Shown one piece after another: positions 1-10,716 of a stretch of 64,000 nt of DNA (position 1 is the first letter of the stretch; every line of letters begins with the position of its first letter). The DNA is from Chrysogorgia sp. JL179-B06 (Eukaryota > Cnidaria > Anthozoa > Scleralcyonacea > Chrysogorgiidae). Where the stretch lies: assembly GCA_035772405.1 (NCBI GenBank), contig JAYKKM010000032.1:425001-489000 (forward strand), in the 5' to 3' direction. A program made the position numbers and the translations under genes. The notes under the pieces are model-generated. The model searched no databases and had not been told where the DNA came from. It saw nothing but the letters and a program-made list of their open reading frames with translations.

Positions 1-530
1 GATTGAGAAAAGGGCATGTGTTACAGCGGGAACGGCCGCAAGAAAATGTTCCCGCTGGTGCCGAGGTATTTTGTTTAAGGGCACTATGTACTAAGGAGTC
101 ACGAATGTTTTTATTACGGCGAAAAGATACCAAAGGGTTATCGGTGAAAATGGCTGACGTCTCAGGATCATTTTGTAAAATGTGAAAATTCCGATTAATA
201 ATATTTTTAACTTTAAAATTGAAAGGATGAAATGTTAGAACTAAAGGAATTTTATTGTTTGAAACTTGTTCCAAAGATGGTTCAAGAATCAAGGGCGTCT
301 AAACGGGGGACGAGAAAAGCTTTCTGAACGGCGAGGTCTAAAAGGTTGGTAGGGTAACCACGTTGGACAAAAAAAGATCTCATTTCCATTGATTTGGCTT
401 GAAAATCTTGGTCGTCGCTACATAAGCGGCGAAGACGCAAGAATTGAGAGTAAGGGATGGATTGCTTAGTGTGGTTGGGATGAGAGGATGAAAATAATAA
501 TAATAATAATAATAGACGTATTAGGAGCAT
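1..530 (-). pseudogene. Penelope-like element (PLE) fragment, region between RT and GIY-YIG
   Basis: Reading the minus strand from 530 down, the translation shows the helix-rich segment typical of PLE proteins after the reverse transcriptase (motif SIPYSQFLRLRRLCSDDQDF, then FFVQRGYP). A frameshift near 281-285 interrupts it. The next frame continues with PLVLTFHPFN, FRRNKNIRDSLV and CGRSRCNTCPF, the Cys-rich stretch that precedes the GIY-YIG nuclease in PLEs. The fragment runs off the window start, so the nuclease itself is not visible. It is a broken copy. Confidence 0.72.
491..515. repeat. (AAT)n microsatellite
   Basis: A short run of AAT units at the 5' edge of the PLE fragment. Confidence 0.9.
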
Positions 531-591
531 TATACAATAGTCTCAATGCTCTTACAACAATATATTCTTAAATTTACTTATAAAACTTATT

Positions 592-856
592 ACAGTTTCA
601 TTATAAGATAAAGCCTACTACATATATTACCAAAAAACAACTATTAATTTTAAAAAAGAAAAGTCTTAACTGCTGACTTAAAATTACCCAACATATCAAA
701 GCTTCTAATTTCCTCTGGTAATGAATTCCACAGTTTTGGTGCCGAAACCGAGAACGCTCTGTCTCCATGAGTCACCGTTTTGGATTTTGGCTCAAGTAGA
801 AGATTACGGTCTGATGATCTCAAAGCACGAGTAAGATAACTATGGGAGTCAGTATT
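592..856 (-). pseudogene. 3' end of a CR1/Jockey-type LINE ORF2
   Basis: The minus-strand translation reads SYLTRALRSSDRNLLLEPKS and then DRAFSVSAPKLWNSLPEEI, the conserved C-terminal tail found after the RT domain of many LINEs. The large LINE at 28-30 kb ends with an equivalent segment (RAAISWNELSNEV), so the two are relatives. Only the tail is present, as expected from 5'-truncated retrotransposition. Confidence 0.65.
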
Positions 857-1245
857 TTAAGTTTTACCCATTATTTTAAAATTAATTTTAAATAGAAAAC
901 CTTTTTTCCGTGTTCCCAGTACTGTTATAACTGAAGCACTCGTTAACGTTTGGGAAAACTCGATATATATATATATATATATAATTTTTTTTAATTTTCA
1001 TTAAAATTTTAGTTAAAATTGTTAAAATGTGACGATATATTCAAAAGCAAAATAGCTATATGATACTTAATATTAATGTATTAAGATGCCAGAAAACACG
1101 AAGGTCCTGTAGCAATAAAGCATATACTGTATTTTCATTTATGACAGAACACGATTTTCGACATTTATCTTGAATACGGCAAAGGGAAATGTTTAGTTGC
1201 CGCAACGAAGGCTATTAACTTTAGTATTAACTTTATGATTATAAT
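857..1245. other. no gene seen; short AT tract
   Basis: AT-rich sequence with an (AT)n run at about 962-982. No coding or structured feature was recognised. Confidence 0.6.
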
Positions 1246-1795
1246 AGTATTAACTTTATTGAACGTTTTGAATTAAGTCAAATTATAATAGTGAAGTCAA
1301 ATAACGTTCCATTAGTTCCTAGGAGTAAGAAACAGCCGCGGGATATACTTTCAAACAACAACCGACAAGGTTTCTTTACTTTAAAAAGTGGTTTTAGATT
1401 AAAAGGCCATCCGCGGCTATATAATTGCGTTGACCAGTCATAATGCAATATAGAATTAATTTGCAAAACGACACGCGTGTATATTCTGTACAACACAAGG
1501 GTGGCGAAAACGGGGGGGCAGTGGGCGCACCCGCCCCCACGAAACCTAAAGTGTGGGGGCAAAACTAATGTTTAGGACCTCAGGATGAGTACATTTGTGA
1601 ACAAAGATTAATATACATTATAGGGAGATTTTATCGTACTAGCGATAGTATTAACTTTATTGAACGTTTAGAATTAAGTGTACATAAATAAAGTCGAATA
1701 ATAATAAAGTCAAATTATAATAGTGAAGTCAAATAACGTCCCATTAGTTCCTATAAGGAGTAAGAAACAGCCGCGGGATATACTTTCAAACTTTT
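1246..1795. repeat. pair of imperfect direct repeats about 400 bp apart
   Basis: The block beginning TATTAACTTTATTGAACGTT and ending GCCGCGGGATATACTTTC occurs at about 1246-1350 and again at about 1647-1790. The second copy has roughly 30 extra bases plus small indels. Between them lies a C/G-rich stretch (1496-1560). They may be terminal or subterminal repeats of an unrecognised element. Confidence 0.6.
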
Positions 1796-1796
1796 G

Positions 1797-2193
1797 GAAT
1801 TGAAGGTCTATACTTCTAAGGGAATATCTAGGCGTTTTAATTTTAAAAGTTTTTCGATATTCTTCCTGGTCATCAGGCGTTAATGTTGCCACATTTTGTT
1901 CTGTCATCGGCAAATATTTTGATCTAGTCATCAATAGATGCAGGTGTTCATATTCATCTCTTCCTTGCTAAATCGCTCTTTTTCCAATCGGAAGAACTTT
2001 CCCAATTATTAAAGAAGTTTCGTTTAAGCTTTGGTTGTTCTGTCGAAACTGTAGTTGGCGGTGTCAAAAAATAGGCTTTAGGTGTAGCAAGAACCTTGTG
2101 AGGATAGGAGGTATTCTGTATAATCATATTGCGTGCAGTTTGAAGATTATTTTGAACTGGAACCTGGTCGTGGAGTTGATTTTTTAAGCTCAT
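1797..2193 (-). other. short minus-strand coding-like remnants downstream of the ATPase pseudogene
   Basis: Two short open stretches (roughly 2193-1954 and 1934-1797) lie just downstream of the packaging-ATPase pseudogene on the same strand. They contain PMTEQNVATLTPDDQEEYRK and KLKRNFFNNWESSSDWKKSD. I do not recognise a family. Strand and position suggest they belonged to the same element. The second copy of the direct repeat cuts into the end of the lower ORF. Confidence 0.35.
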
Positions 2194-2258
2194 TAGAGTA
2201 GAGTATATTCTTTACATCTGGTATTAACTGAGGCGTCTGCATAATATTATGCATCTGT

Positions 2259-3186
2259 TCACCCGAGTTGTACATAGCGTTGAGGATGGGTGATTGTTGA
2301 TACGACTGCTTTCGAATAACGGTTTAGGTTTTGTTGGTATGGCATCACGTAATTCGATTTCAGTTGATACTGGTCACCGGTGATAGGTGGTTGTTCATAT
2401 GACCGCTTTCGAATATAATGGTCCATGTCTAGTTGACCAGTGGTATTTTCATCTGGTGGCACATTCGTTTTTAATCGATGTTGATCATCGGTAGTCGGTT
2501 TTAGATCAAGCATGAGATATCCGTGTGGACGCTTTGTCGCTTCCTCGTAACTTTTCATAAACTCTTGAAAAAATGGCCAGGGTTAACTTGTCGTGCTAAG
2601 ACTGAGATTTGTTGCTTGTCCCGTGGAGATTTGAACAGTACGATATAGTGAGCATTGAGGCTGATATTTCTGGTTTCTTTGCCTTGATGAAATATATTTT
2701 GAACAATATAGATCACAGACAGATTACGATGATGACTCCCTTTTGTGAATAAATCGGCAATACGTTTATCGTCCCCTGACTGAGCCATAAGATCGTCGAG
2801 AACGATGAGGCTGCGTTCAGAGACATCTAAAAAGTTATTTTCGGCAATGTCGTCATGTATTCCTTCATTGAGTTCAATACCTGGTATAGTTGTGATCATA
2901 TCCAAGTACATTGGTTGCCACGGGCCATAGAACCAAATGATACGTTCAGGAGGGGGCTGATGGTTGCTTGAGCGTTTTCCAAAAGCTTTCTCACCCAAAC
3001 GGTCTTGCCACTTTGAGTACATCTAGGCACAATACACGTGAAAGGATGTTTCATAACGGAAGATCCACCGACGACTGGAGGCGGAGCACTAAAATGGTCA
3101 CCTCCTCCATGGACGTACTTGATATGACGCTGAAGATCACCTCGGGTTGAAAAGTTCTTTCCGCAGATATCACAGGCAAAGGACAT
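2259..3186 (-). pseudogene. Polinton/adintovirus-type packaging ATPase with N-terminal C2H2 finger, broken
   Basis: The likely original start is the Met at about 3186, which opens a C2H2 zinc finger (CDICGKNFSTRGDLQRHIKYVH). It is followed by a P-loop (CTQSGKT; the usual upstream Gly is not conserved), a Walker B-like strand (SLIVLDDLM) and the VIYIVQNIFHQGK and LFKSPRDKQQI segments. This is the layout of A32/FtsK-HerA-like packaging ATPases of Polintons and related viruses, as found in many invertebrate genomes. At least two frameshifts break it, near 2950 (between P-loop and Walker B) and near 2560 (a T-run). No capsid, integrase or polymerase gene is visible nearby, so it is an isolated old remnant. 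Confidence 0.65.
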
Positions 3187-3216
3187 GTTCACTCGGTGAA
3201 GACTACAAGCCAAATG

Positions 3217-3369
3217 CAATGGCGAAGCTGGCCTTAGCAACTTGTCATGCTATGCTAATTTGTAAACATCTGCATATTTTGAAAACAATACATTTCTAAA
3301 GATCTGAATATGTAAATCGTTTCATAATTTGCATAGCATGACCAGTTGCTATGACCAACTTCGCTACTG
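3217..3369. mobile_element. 153-bp hAT-like MITE (family A, complete copy)
   Basis: Terminal inverted repeats of about 45 bp (CAATGGCGAAGCTGGCC at the left, the complement of CAGTAGCGAAGTTGGTC at the right) are flanked by a perfect 8-bp duplication GCCAAATG (3209-3216 and 3370-3377). An 8-bp duplication and CAGTGGC-like ends fit hAT. Other copies lie at 55138-55258 and, rearranged, at 53206-53312. The insertion supplies an artificial upstream extension to the ATPase reading frame. Confidence 0.8.
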
Positions 3370-3398
3370 GCCAAATGATGTTTCTCAGGAATGTTCTG

Positions 3399-3482
3399 TA
3401 AACTTATCCTTATCCTTATCCTTATCCTTATCCTTATCCTTATCCTTATCCTTATAATCCATATCCTTATCCATATCCTTAT
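3399..3482. repeat. hexanucleotide (TATCCT)n minisatellite
   Basis: About 13 units of TATCCT with two ATATCC variants near the end. Confidence 0.92.
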
Positions 3483-4613
3483 GTTCGGAAAATGTCCACA
3501 AGCATCGGAATAAGTGCCAACATTTTCTCAAACACTGGTTCGTTTAAGTTAATCCATCTACCTGCAGGCATTTTGACACCATTAATTACTATCTATGAAC
3601 ACTTTCATATATACACGCATATCTTGAAAAAACTGATTGGAATAGACGTAAACTTCATTTGAGCTTCAGCAGAATCGGTCTCTCGTGTACAAAGTTCATT
3701 GGAGACGCAAAAATCTCTCCGATTATTAATATTGTTGGCCAAGAAGTTGTTGAAGCACTGTGGGGGTGTTTGGGAGGGGGGTTAAAAGTAAGTTTCAAGA
3801 ATAACGTATTCTTGAAACGGAACATTCCTGGCCATGCGGGCCGCCATATGGGACCTCCGCGGGCCGTTTGTGAATTTATTGTTAGTAGTGTTCTGGTAAA
3901 AACAAGAGCTAAAATTTATATTGAGTCATAGAAAAGTGTTGTGCTACATGTATAGGCAAAAACACTCGATATAGACAATTCTAAATCATTGACGGTTTTG
4001 ACATTTTAATATATCATATTTAATATATCCACAAGCGCTCCTTTTGTTTCATTCCTTAACGAGTTTTAATGACTCATTAAGGGCACGTGCCTTTGTCTCT
4101 ACATGTGCTCTGAGGCAAAATATGCAAATAACAACTGTAGAAGCAATTGGCATAGCAACGCTCGTTCGTTTATAAACAATATTTAATTTACCGACGGTTT
4201 CACTTTATATTTTTCGATATCGTTGTTTAAAATCTTCGACCGTTCTTCGTACTTCTTCCCTAAATGTTTCTTCCTCATAGGAATCTCGTACACCAAAGCG
4301 AGATAAGCAATAATACGGCCAAAATGGTTAGGGTTCATCTCTTTGTAGATGCGGTGAAAAACACAGGTTCAGTCGAAGCTTAGGAGAACGCTGATGAGAG
4401 TCAAGGAGTCGGAATTGAAATCGGTGATATTCCAAATATAATTAAATTTAGGGTTATGAAGGTGGAAAAGGTTAGGGTTAGGGTTCCATGAGGCGTTCTT
4501 AACGCTAATTACTTTCGTTCGCAACACATAGAGCGCCGCCTAAGTATACGAAGTCGAGATGGGGGTCCCAAAGGTACACGAGACTAGGGTTAGGGATCGT
4601 AAAGGTGAAAGAG
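3483..4613. other. no gene seen; degenerate telomere-like runs
   Basis: Open frames here are short and without recognisable motifs. At 4447-4490 and around 4585 there are GGTTAGGGTTAGGGTT-like runs resembling interstitial telomeric sequence. Confidence 0.5.
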
Positions 4614-4618
4614 CTACG

Positions 4619-5525
4619 CAGGGCTCAAATTTAAAATTTTGGATTGACGGACAGAAATGTTCTAGGACATTGCCTTTTAATTTGGCTATCGTCGGCCATT
4701 TCTTTTTTACCTAGGCCAAATGTTTAACTGAAATAAACATACCCTGTACTTACAACTCTAACGTCTTACAACGTACAGTAGCTAATAAACGCCTTCTAAC
4801 GTAGTGTACGTAGCGTAACGTCTTGCAACTTTACGTAACGTCGTACAACGTTGCGTAGCGTCTTACAACTTTACGTAGCGTCGTACAACTTTACGTAGCG
4901 TCTTACAACGTTGCGTAGCGTCTTACAACTTTACGTAGCGTCGTACAACTTTACGTAGCATCTTACAACGTTGCGTAGCGTCTTCTTACAACGTTGCGTA
5001 ACGTCTTACAACTTTACGTAGCGTCGTACAACTTTACGTAGCGTCTTACAACGTTGCGTAGCGTCTTACAACGTTGCGTAGCGTCTTACAACTTTACGTA
5101 GCATCTTACAACGTTGCGTAGCGTCTTACAACGTTGCGTAGCGTCTTACAACGTAGCGTACCTTCAACAGTTCAGTTAGGACCTTCAACAGTTCAGTTCT
5201 CGCCTTCGAGTGAAATTTGAAACTCGCCACTCGCGTTGGGTGCTTAAAAGGTACCGCAGTTTGTCTAGACAGAAAGTCGCGCTCAAAGCCCGAATGATTG
5301 CCTGGAAAAATCGTTCGATTTTCACAAAGAAACGATGAAGTTTATCGCACTGAACAACACGCTATAAAGTAAAAACTGTTCTTCTTAATTATGTTAACAA
5401 GTTTGAAAATTTCAACAGTCGGTATCCACGGCCAAAAGTGGCTGTAGAGTTTTAGATAAAATTTCATCATCGACGGCCACATGCTTTTAATCGTCGGCCA
5501 TGGCCGCGACTAAATTTGAGCCCTG
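4619..5525. mobile_element. 907-bp non-autonomous hAT-like element carrying a satellite
   Basis: Ends are CAGGGCTCAAATTT and AAATTTGAGCCCTG, an exact 14-bp inverted repeat, flanked by the 5-bp direct repeat CTACG (4614-4618 and 5526-5530). CAGGG-type ends with a 5-bp duplication match the hAT5-like group better than other superfamilies, but no transposase is present. The interior consists of a 20-bp satellite and a 340-bp unique arm. A second copy in inverse orientation starts at 25183. Confidence 0.72.
4775..5160. repeat. 20-bp satellite (TACAACGTTGCGTAGCGTCT)
   Basis: About 19 units alternate between ...ACGTTGCGTAGCG... and ...ACTTTACGTAGCG... forms, giving a higher-order pattern. It lies wholly inside the hAT-like element. 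A more diverged array of the complementary sense is in the second element copy (25510-25750), so the array travels with the transposon. Confidence 0.85.
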
Positions 5526-5747
5526 CTACGTAGTGTAACATCGTTTAGACATGCTCGTTCTCGCTCACCTAGTTGCCAGGATACATAATAAATATTAATA
5601 ACTCAAGAATAAATTAATATAATAAACATGCTAACATGAATAAATCTTATATAATAAATAAATCTTAGAAATAAATAAATCTTAGAAATGCTGACGTCAT
5701 TGGTGGATCAAAATGATCCACCAGACTCAGAATCCCTACTCTGTATA

Positions 5748-6315
5748 CTACTTACACACAAATAGCTCATCCACTCTCTCAGCAGTAAGCTGATTTTCTG
5801 CACTTTTCATGAACAGATGACGTGCTTTCATTGGATGCTCACATAGAAGCTCTGGAAGACCACTGATCTTTAAACCATCTAACAATTGCTCAACCAGACA
5901 AGATAACAATGAATAATGTAATGAAACACAACGAATAAGATCATCTTTATCTTCCATGGAAACAATGGGATTGGAATATCCAGCTTTAAATCTAAGAGAG
6001 CAATCAACAGTGATGAAGCTGCTTGCTTAAATTTATCTGGATCACAAATTTCTTGCGCGCAGCTCTTGTATCTTGTCATTGGCCTTGACATTGGGCAAGT
6101 CTGTAATACTAGTGGATAATTTTTCCAGCTTTCAAAACAAGAGAAGGATGGGGAGGGTGATCCCTGAAGGATACCAAATGAGCATAACTTGCCATAAGGA
6201 GATAATCTTTCCTTTCCAATGCAATAACATTATTGGCAAAACATTTACCTCCTGTTTTACCAACAAAGAGGGGAGATGAACTAATTTCCTTATGCAAAAA
6301 AGAAAAAGAATTCAT
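5748..6315 (-). pseudogene. HECT-domain-like fragment (G2E3-like), frameshifted
   Basis: Reading down from 6315, successive frames contain PLFVGKTGGKCFANNVIALE, then SITDLPNVKANDKIQEL, then CDPDKFKQAASSLLIALLDL, then EQLLDGLKISGLPELLCEHP and LTAERVDELF. Order and content resemble the N-terminal part of the HECT module in G2E3-like ubiquitin ligase proteins, which are often amplified in cnidarian genomes. At least three frame changes are needed, so it is a pseudogene. The last exon would end at a good donor (GT|GTAAGT near 5756). The catalytic-Cys lobe is absent. Confidence 0.42.
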
Positions 6316-7261
6316 TTCTTGGACCTCATTGGTTAATTAGCTTATTGCAGGTCACTTTCTGTGCACCTTGAAAGATGCATCTTCCTACACGTGACTTCGG
6401 CGAACCTTGATTCTTACTGATTCTGATCCACTTACTGACTCATAACATGACTCTGATACACTTGATACAGAAATATCAGAATCGCTCTTTATAGAACTTC
6501 TCAATGTCGCTTGATGACAATGAATCTTACGACATGCAGGAAGAATGAAATTCTATATAAGGCTTTCTACACTCTGACTTGTATTGATATAGAACAAATT
6601 ATTCGTCGCTCTCTTTAAGTTTGTCGACAATTGTCCAATCAGAGTAAAGTATTTCGTACGTGTGGTCAACTGATAAGCTTTTTCCTCGTTGCTTCTTTAG
6701 CTCTGCAGAGCCTTTATATAACATTATACCTATGTTTACTTTCACCCTTTCTTCAATATTTTCAGTTGGTCGTTTTCTTTTTTCTTTCGTTGGTATAAAA
6801 TGGCTTCGACGTTAATGAAATTGAAAGGTATCATGAGCTACGAAACAATGGCAATGTTAAAGCTTGATAAACCCAAAACTAATTTTATGAAAGTGAAATC
6901 CTTTAGTTACTACGGTGAAATTGTCTGCAATTATTCTACCTCCTAATTGTATAAGAACGATGATTGCTCTATAATAGCTTTCAAACAAATTCTTCTTACA
7001 TTTCTTGAATCTAATCCCGATATTATAATCCCGATATAATATAATATAAAATAGTAGGATGCATTAATGCTAAAAATTAAGAATAAAACATCATTCAAGA
7101 ATGATGTTTTATCGGGTATTAATATCAAACCAGCATCATATCATCGGATAAAAATCGGCAGATAAAAATCGCATCGTAGTAACACCGCACTGTCACGTAA
7201 CAATTGTTGTGTTAATCTCTAAATTCAATCGACCGATACAAATCGGAAAAATATAAAAACA
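6316..7261. other. no gene seen; small hairpin
   Basis: No coding region is supported. A short perfect hairpin (AAAACATCATTC / GAATGATGTTTT) lies at about 7087-7113. Confidence 0.5.
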
Positions 7262-7618
7262 TTTAACAATTATACCATGAGCTCGAGTGGTATATGAGCT
7301 CATAGCCAACGAGGTGCGAAGCGCCGAGTTGGCTATTAGTTCATATACGACGAGAGGGAATGGTATAATTGTTTTATTATGTAGCCAAACACTTAGTTAG
7401 TTCGGGATTTCTTTATAAAACCCCATCGATTTCAGCTTTTTTCGGCCTAAAAAACATGCCATGTCATGAGGTGATAGCTATAGTAGAGCAGCCAATCAAA
7501 TTGCGAGATAGCTCATATCCTACGAGTAGATATATAATAAATAACAATTATACCATGAGCTCGAGTCGTATATATGAGCTCATGCATTACCAACAAAAGC
7601 GAATGGTATAATTGTTTT
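7262..7618. mobile_element. two foldback MITEs with AACAATTATACCAT ends
   Basis: Hairpins at about 7266-7374 and 7547-7617 both begin AACAATTATACCATGAGCTC and end GGTATAATTGTT. The stretch between them contains GCAGCCAATCAAATTGCGAG, a motif shared in variant form with the element at 23931-24535 (CAGCCAATCAGAATGCCGAA). They could be the two ends of one element or two solo copies. They lie 240 bp upstream of the GPCR. Confidence 0.62.
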
Positions 7619-7853
7619 AGGTATATTTACTTAACTACTAGGTATTTGTTCGTATTGTAAAATATCAAATATTGATTTAATTTATTTGGTTGAATGTCCC
7701 ACAAATAGAGTCGAAATAATACGAAATAATTTCTCAGAATAACACAGAACTATATAGTTTGTGACTGTAAAGAGTCAAATAAAATGAAAATTTCCGCAAC
7801 ATTTTTAATTCTTCTATTCATGTCCTCTTATCTCCAGGTTACGTGGAAAAACA

Positions 7854-8969
7854 ATGAGCTTTCAAGGTACATTCGAAAAACGATGTCTCACGACAGGAGC
7901 TCCAACCGAACTTTCGTTCTTGACAGCAAGTTTATCAATGCTTTTTGTCATAACCAATATCCCTGGTAACGTTCTTATCATTCTGGCTGTCGTTATCGAT
8001 CCAAACAAGAACCTACGAAGCCCATTCAACTGGCTGATGGCAAACCTAGCGATGGCTGATATGATTGTTGGCATAACAACAGATCCATTATCAGTATATG
8101 TTCACTTAAAAGAAGGGCTTAACTTGAAGATAACCAAGGAAGATGTCAGAGCTATTCACATAACATATTTTATCTCTTGTACAGCATCAGTTCTCAGCCT
8201 TTCTACCTTAGCCGTAGAACGTTACCTTGCCATACGAAAGCCACATACTTATCGCAACGGATTTACAGGCAGAAGGATCGCATTAACTGTTGCTGGAATT
8301 TGGTTGATTTCGATGAGCTTGCCTCAGGTTTATTTTAAAGTTGGTTACATCACTTATGCATTCATATTTGCAAATACATCCATTGTTCTAGCAATTGCCA
8401 TCACGTGCTTCACATACAGCCTAATGTTATGTAAGGTCAAAGAGAGATCACAAAATACAAACAGTGAGTTCGTTGCTTCCTATAAAGCCTCACCTACCAC
8501 TTCAACTACAATTTCAAGTACACCACATCCTCCCAACTCAGATACTTCAAACACTGCAGTTGTTAACAGTGCACGGTTGATGGAGGCAAAAATCACGAAA
8601 ATGTTTATCGTCGTTCTGATTGCTCTATTGTGCTGTTATGGTCCATCAACTATCATGATCTATATCATGAGCTTCTGTGAGTCCTGTAGCTGTACTACCC
8701 TACACTGGTTCCGTGACATGCAGTTCGTCTTTGTCATCATGAACTCGAGCGTGAATTTCTATTGCTACGCGTTACAATCACCTCGTTTCCGTAGTGCGTT
8801 TGCAAAGATATTGAAACTAAGTCGTCATCATGATGAAGCACCAAGATTCTCAAACATAACACCCATAGTTTCTTCAAATCGTTCTAGTGAGCCAAGTGTT
8901 AACGTAGCATCCGCAAACTCGAGAGAAACACTTAAAGGAATCCCTAATGAAGGATTGTGTGCAGAATAG
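7854..8969 (+). CDS. class A (rhodopsin-like) G-protein-coupled receptor, single coding exon
   Basis: The 371-residue protein has seven hydrophobic segments and class A landmarks: GNVLIILAV in TM1, LANLAMAD in TM2, LAVERYLAI at the end of TM3 (ERY in place of DRY), CCYGP in TM6 and NSSVNFYCYAL in TM7 (NFxxY variant of NPxxY). The usual Cys at the top of TM3 is replaced (about Val in EDVRAI) and the TM5 Pro is absent (AIAITCFTY). This pair of absences is shared with melanocortin/cannabinoid/S1P/adenosine-type (MECO) receptors. The third intracellular loop is Ser/Thr-rich. A candidate splice acceptor (TCTCCAG, ending about 7839) precedes the ATG, so a 5' UTR exon may lie upstream. The ligand is unknown; many such orphan receptors exist in cnidarians. 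Confidence 0.9.
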   Translation: MSFQGTFEKRCLTTGAPTELSFLTASLSMLFVITNIPGNVLIILAVVIDPNKNLRSPFNWLMANLAMADMIVGITTDPLSVYVHLKEGLNLKITKEDVRAIHITYFISCTASVLSLSTLAVERYLAIRKPHTYRNGFTGRRIALTVAGIWLISMSLPQVYFKVGYITYAFIFANTSIVLAIAITCFTYSLMLCKVKERSQNTNSEFVASYKASPTTSTTISSTPHPPNSDTSNTAVVNSARLMEAKITKMFIVVLIALLCCYGPSTIMIYIMSFCESCSCTTLHWFRDMQFVFVIMNSSVNFYCYALQSPRFRSAFAKILKLSRHHDEAPRFSNITPIVSSNRSSEPSVNVASANSRETLKGIPNEGLCAE

Positions 8970-9008
8970 ACAAGCGTGATTGAGATTTACAGTTATATAT
9001 TATGATTT

Positions 9009-9014
9009 AATAAA
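9009..9014 (+). terminator. polyadenylation signal AATAAA after the GPCR
   Basis: AATAAA lies about 40 bp downstream of the GPCR stop codon, a normal distance for a short 3' UTR. Confidence 0.55.
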
Positions 9015-9057
9015 TAAGGTTTAGTATTAGTTAGAATTAGAATTAGAAGGTTAATGT

Positions 9058-9123
9058 AGTCTCGATCCCTGTCCGGGACTAGGAAACATTTTCTGATGAG
9101 TTGAGCTTGACAATCATCCATGT
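9058..9123 (+). mobile_element. partial tRNA-derived SINE (B box and tail)
   Basis: TCGATCCCTGTC followed by GAGTTGAGCTTGACAATCAT closely matches the tail of the SINE at 9309-9455. The A-box half is missing. Confidence 0.55.
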
Positions 9124-9140
9124 ATATACTTTCACGTTCA

Positions 9141-9852
<712 letters not shown>

Positions 9853-9918
9853 AAATGTATGTGATGTGATGTGATGTGATGTGATGTGATGTGATGTGAT
9901 GTGATGTGATGTGATGTA
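9853..9918. repeat. (GATGT)n pentanucleotide array
   Basis: About 12 units of TGATG/GATGT end at GATGTAATC. Confidence 0.93.
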
Positions 9919-10087
9919 ATCTTGTGAAGTATTACAGGACCCAACTGAAAAACACTTCGGTGACGCGTGGGTATCCTGAATAAATATAATGAAAAAATAG
10001 TTACGAACTGCCTTAATATAGGCAGGACAAGATTTGTAAAATGTCAGAAAAAATTTCAGACACAGTATCAAATATATCACAAAGCGT

Positions 10088-10181
10088 CTTAGGGAGTAGC
10101 CTGTGCACAGCCGCGAACCTCCCGGATTCCCTCCTGGATATAGCCGGGTGTATCCAGGCTGTGCACAGGCTACTTAGGGAG
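10088..10181. mobile_element. 76-bp MITE with 9-bp target duplication, nested in another MITE
   Basis: The element 10097-10172 has perfect 16-bp inverted ends (TAGCCTGTGCACAGCC / GGCTGTGCACAGGCTA). The 9-bp sequence CTTAGGGAG flanks it on both sides (10088-10096 and 10173-10181). That 9-mer is also the outer tip of the element at 10173-10716, so the small MITE landed at its end. Confidence 0.85.
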
Positions 10182-10716
10182 CGGTCATTAAGTATGTGCA
10201 ATGCGGGGCGGTTGCTATTTTTTTTGGGGGGGGGCATGAAGCAAACTTCTTCTTTCCTAGCAGGGGGTTAAGACCAATTTTATAAAAAAGCGAAGGGGCT
10301 TGAAACTAAAATACATATATAGAGTTTATTAACCCATTATGGGTAAGGGTACATCTTAGTACTCCACTTCCGAATAAAATTATCTGGCATTGTCCATAAT
10401 AAGATGTTATTAAAGTGCACCCTTGCAAGGGTAAAATATGAATGTTAATGTCTAAAGTGTATTAATGTACAGACTACAGTATTAAAAAGTAAATCATTTG
10501 GATCACAACAGAAACAGTACATGTACAGTATGTATCTTTTCTATACCCCTCTTGACATTAAAATATCAAGGCGGGGTATGAAATGTTTAAAAATTATTTG
10601 AGGAGGTATCAAGTAATTTCTTGAATGGATGGCGGGGTACGAAACATTTTTCTAAATTTTGTAAATAGCCTCTCCCCCCCCCCCCTATTACACATACTTA
10701 ATGACCGTTCCCTTAG
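10173..10716. mobile_element. about 540-bp MITE with TAGGGAGCGGTCATTAAGTA ends
   Basis: The left end (CTTAGGGAGCGGTCATTAAG, then TATGTG) and right end (CACATACTTAATGACCGTTC, then CCTTAG) are inverse complements with about 3 mismatches. The interior holds G-rich and C-rich tracts near both ends and no ORF. Just after it, CTTAATGACCGTTCCC recurs, a partial duplication of the right tip. Confidence 0.75.

Noticed and set aside
2896..3240. Start of the zinc-finger/ATPase frame at 3240
   Set aside because: The first 18 residues derive from the inserted MITE; the Met at about 3186 is the plausible original start.
4775..5160. CRISPR array
   Set aside because: The 20-bp units are contiguous without unique spacers and lie inside a transposon in eukaryotic DNA. 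The 40-bp and 67-bp tandem arrays were rejected for the same reason.
7784..7969. Alternative N-terminal frame before the GPCR (MKISATFLILLF...)
   Set aside because: It is out of frame with the receptor and ends within TM1; a splice acceptor before the receptor ATG makes a non-coding upstream part more likely.
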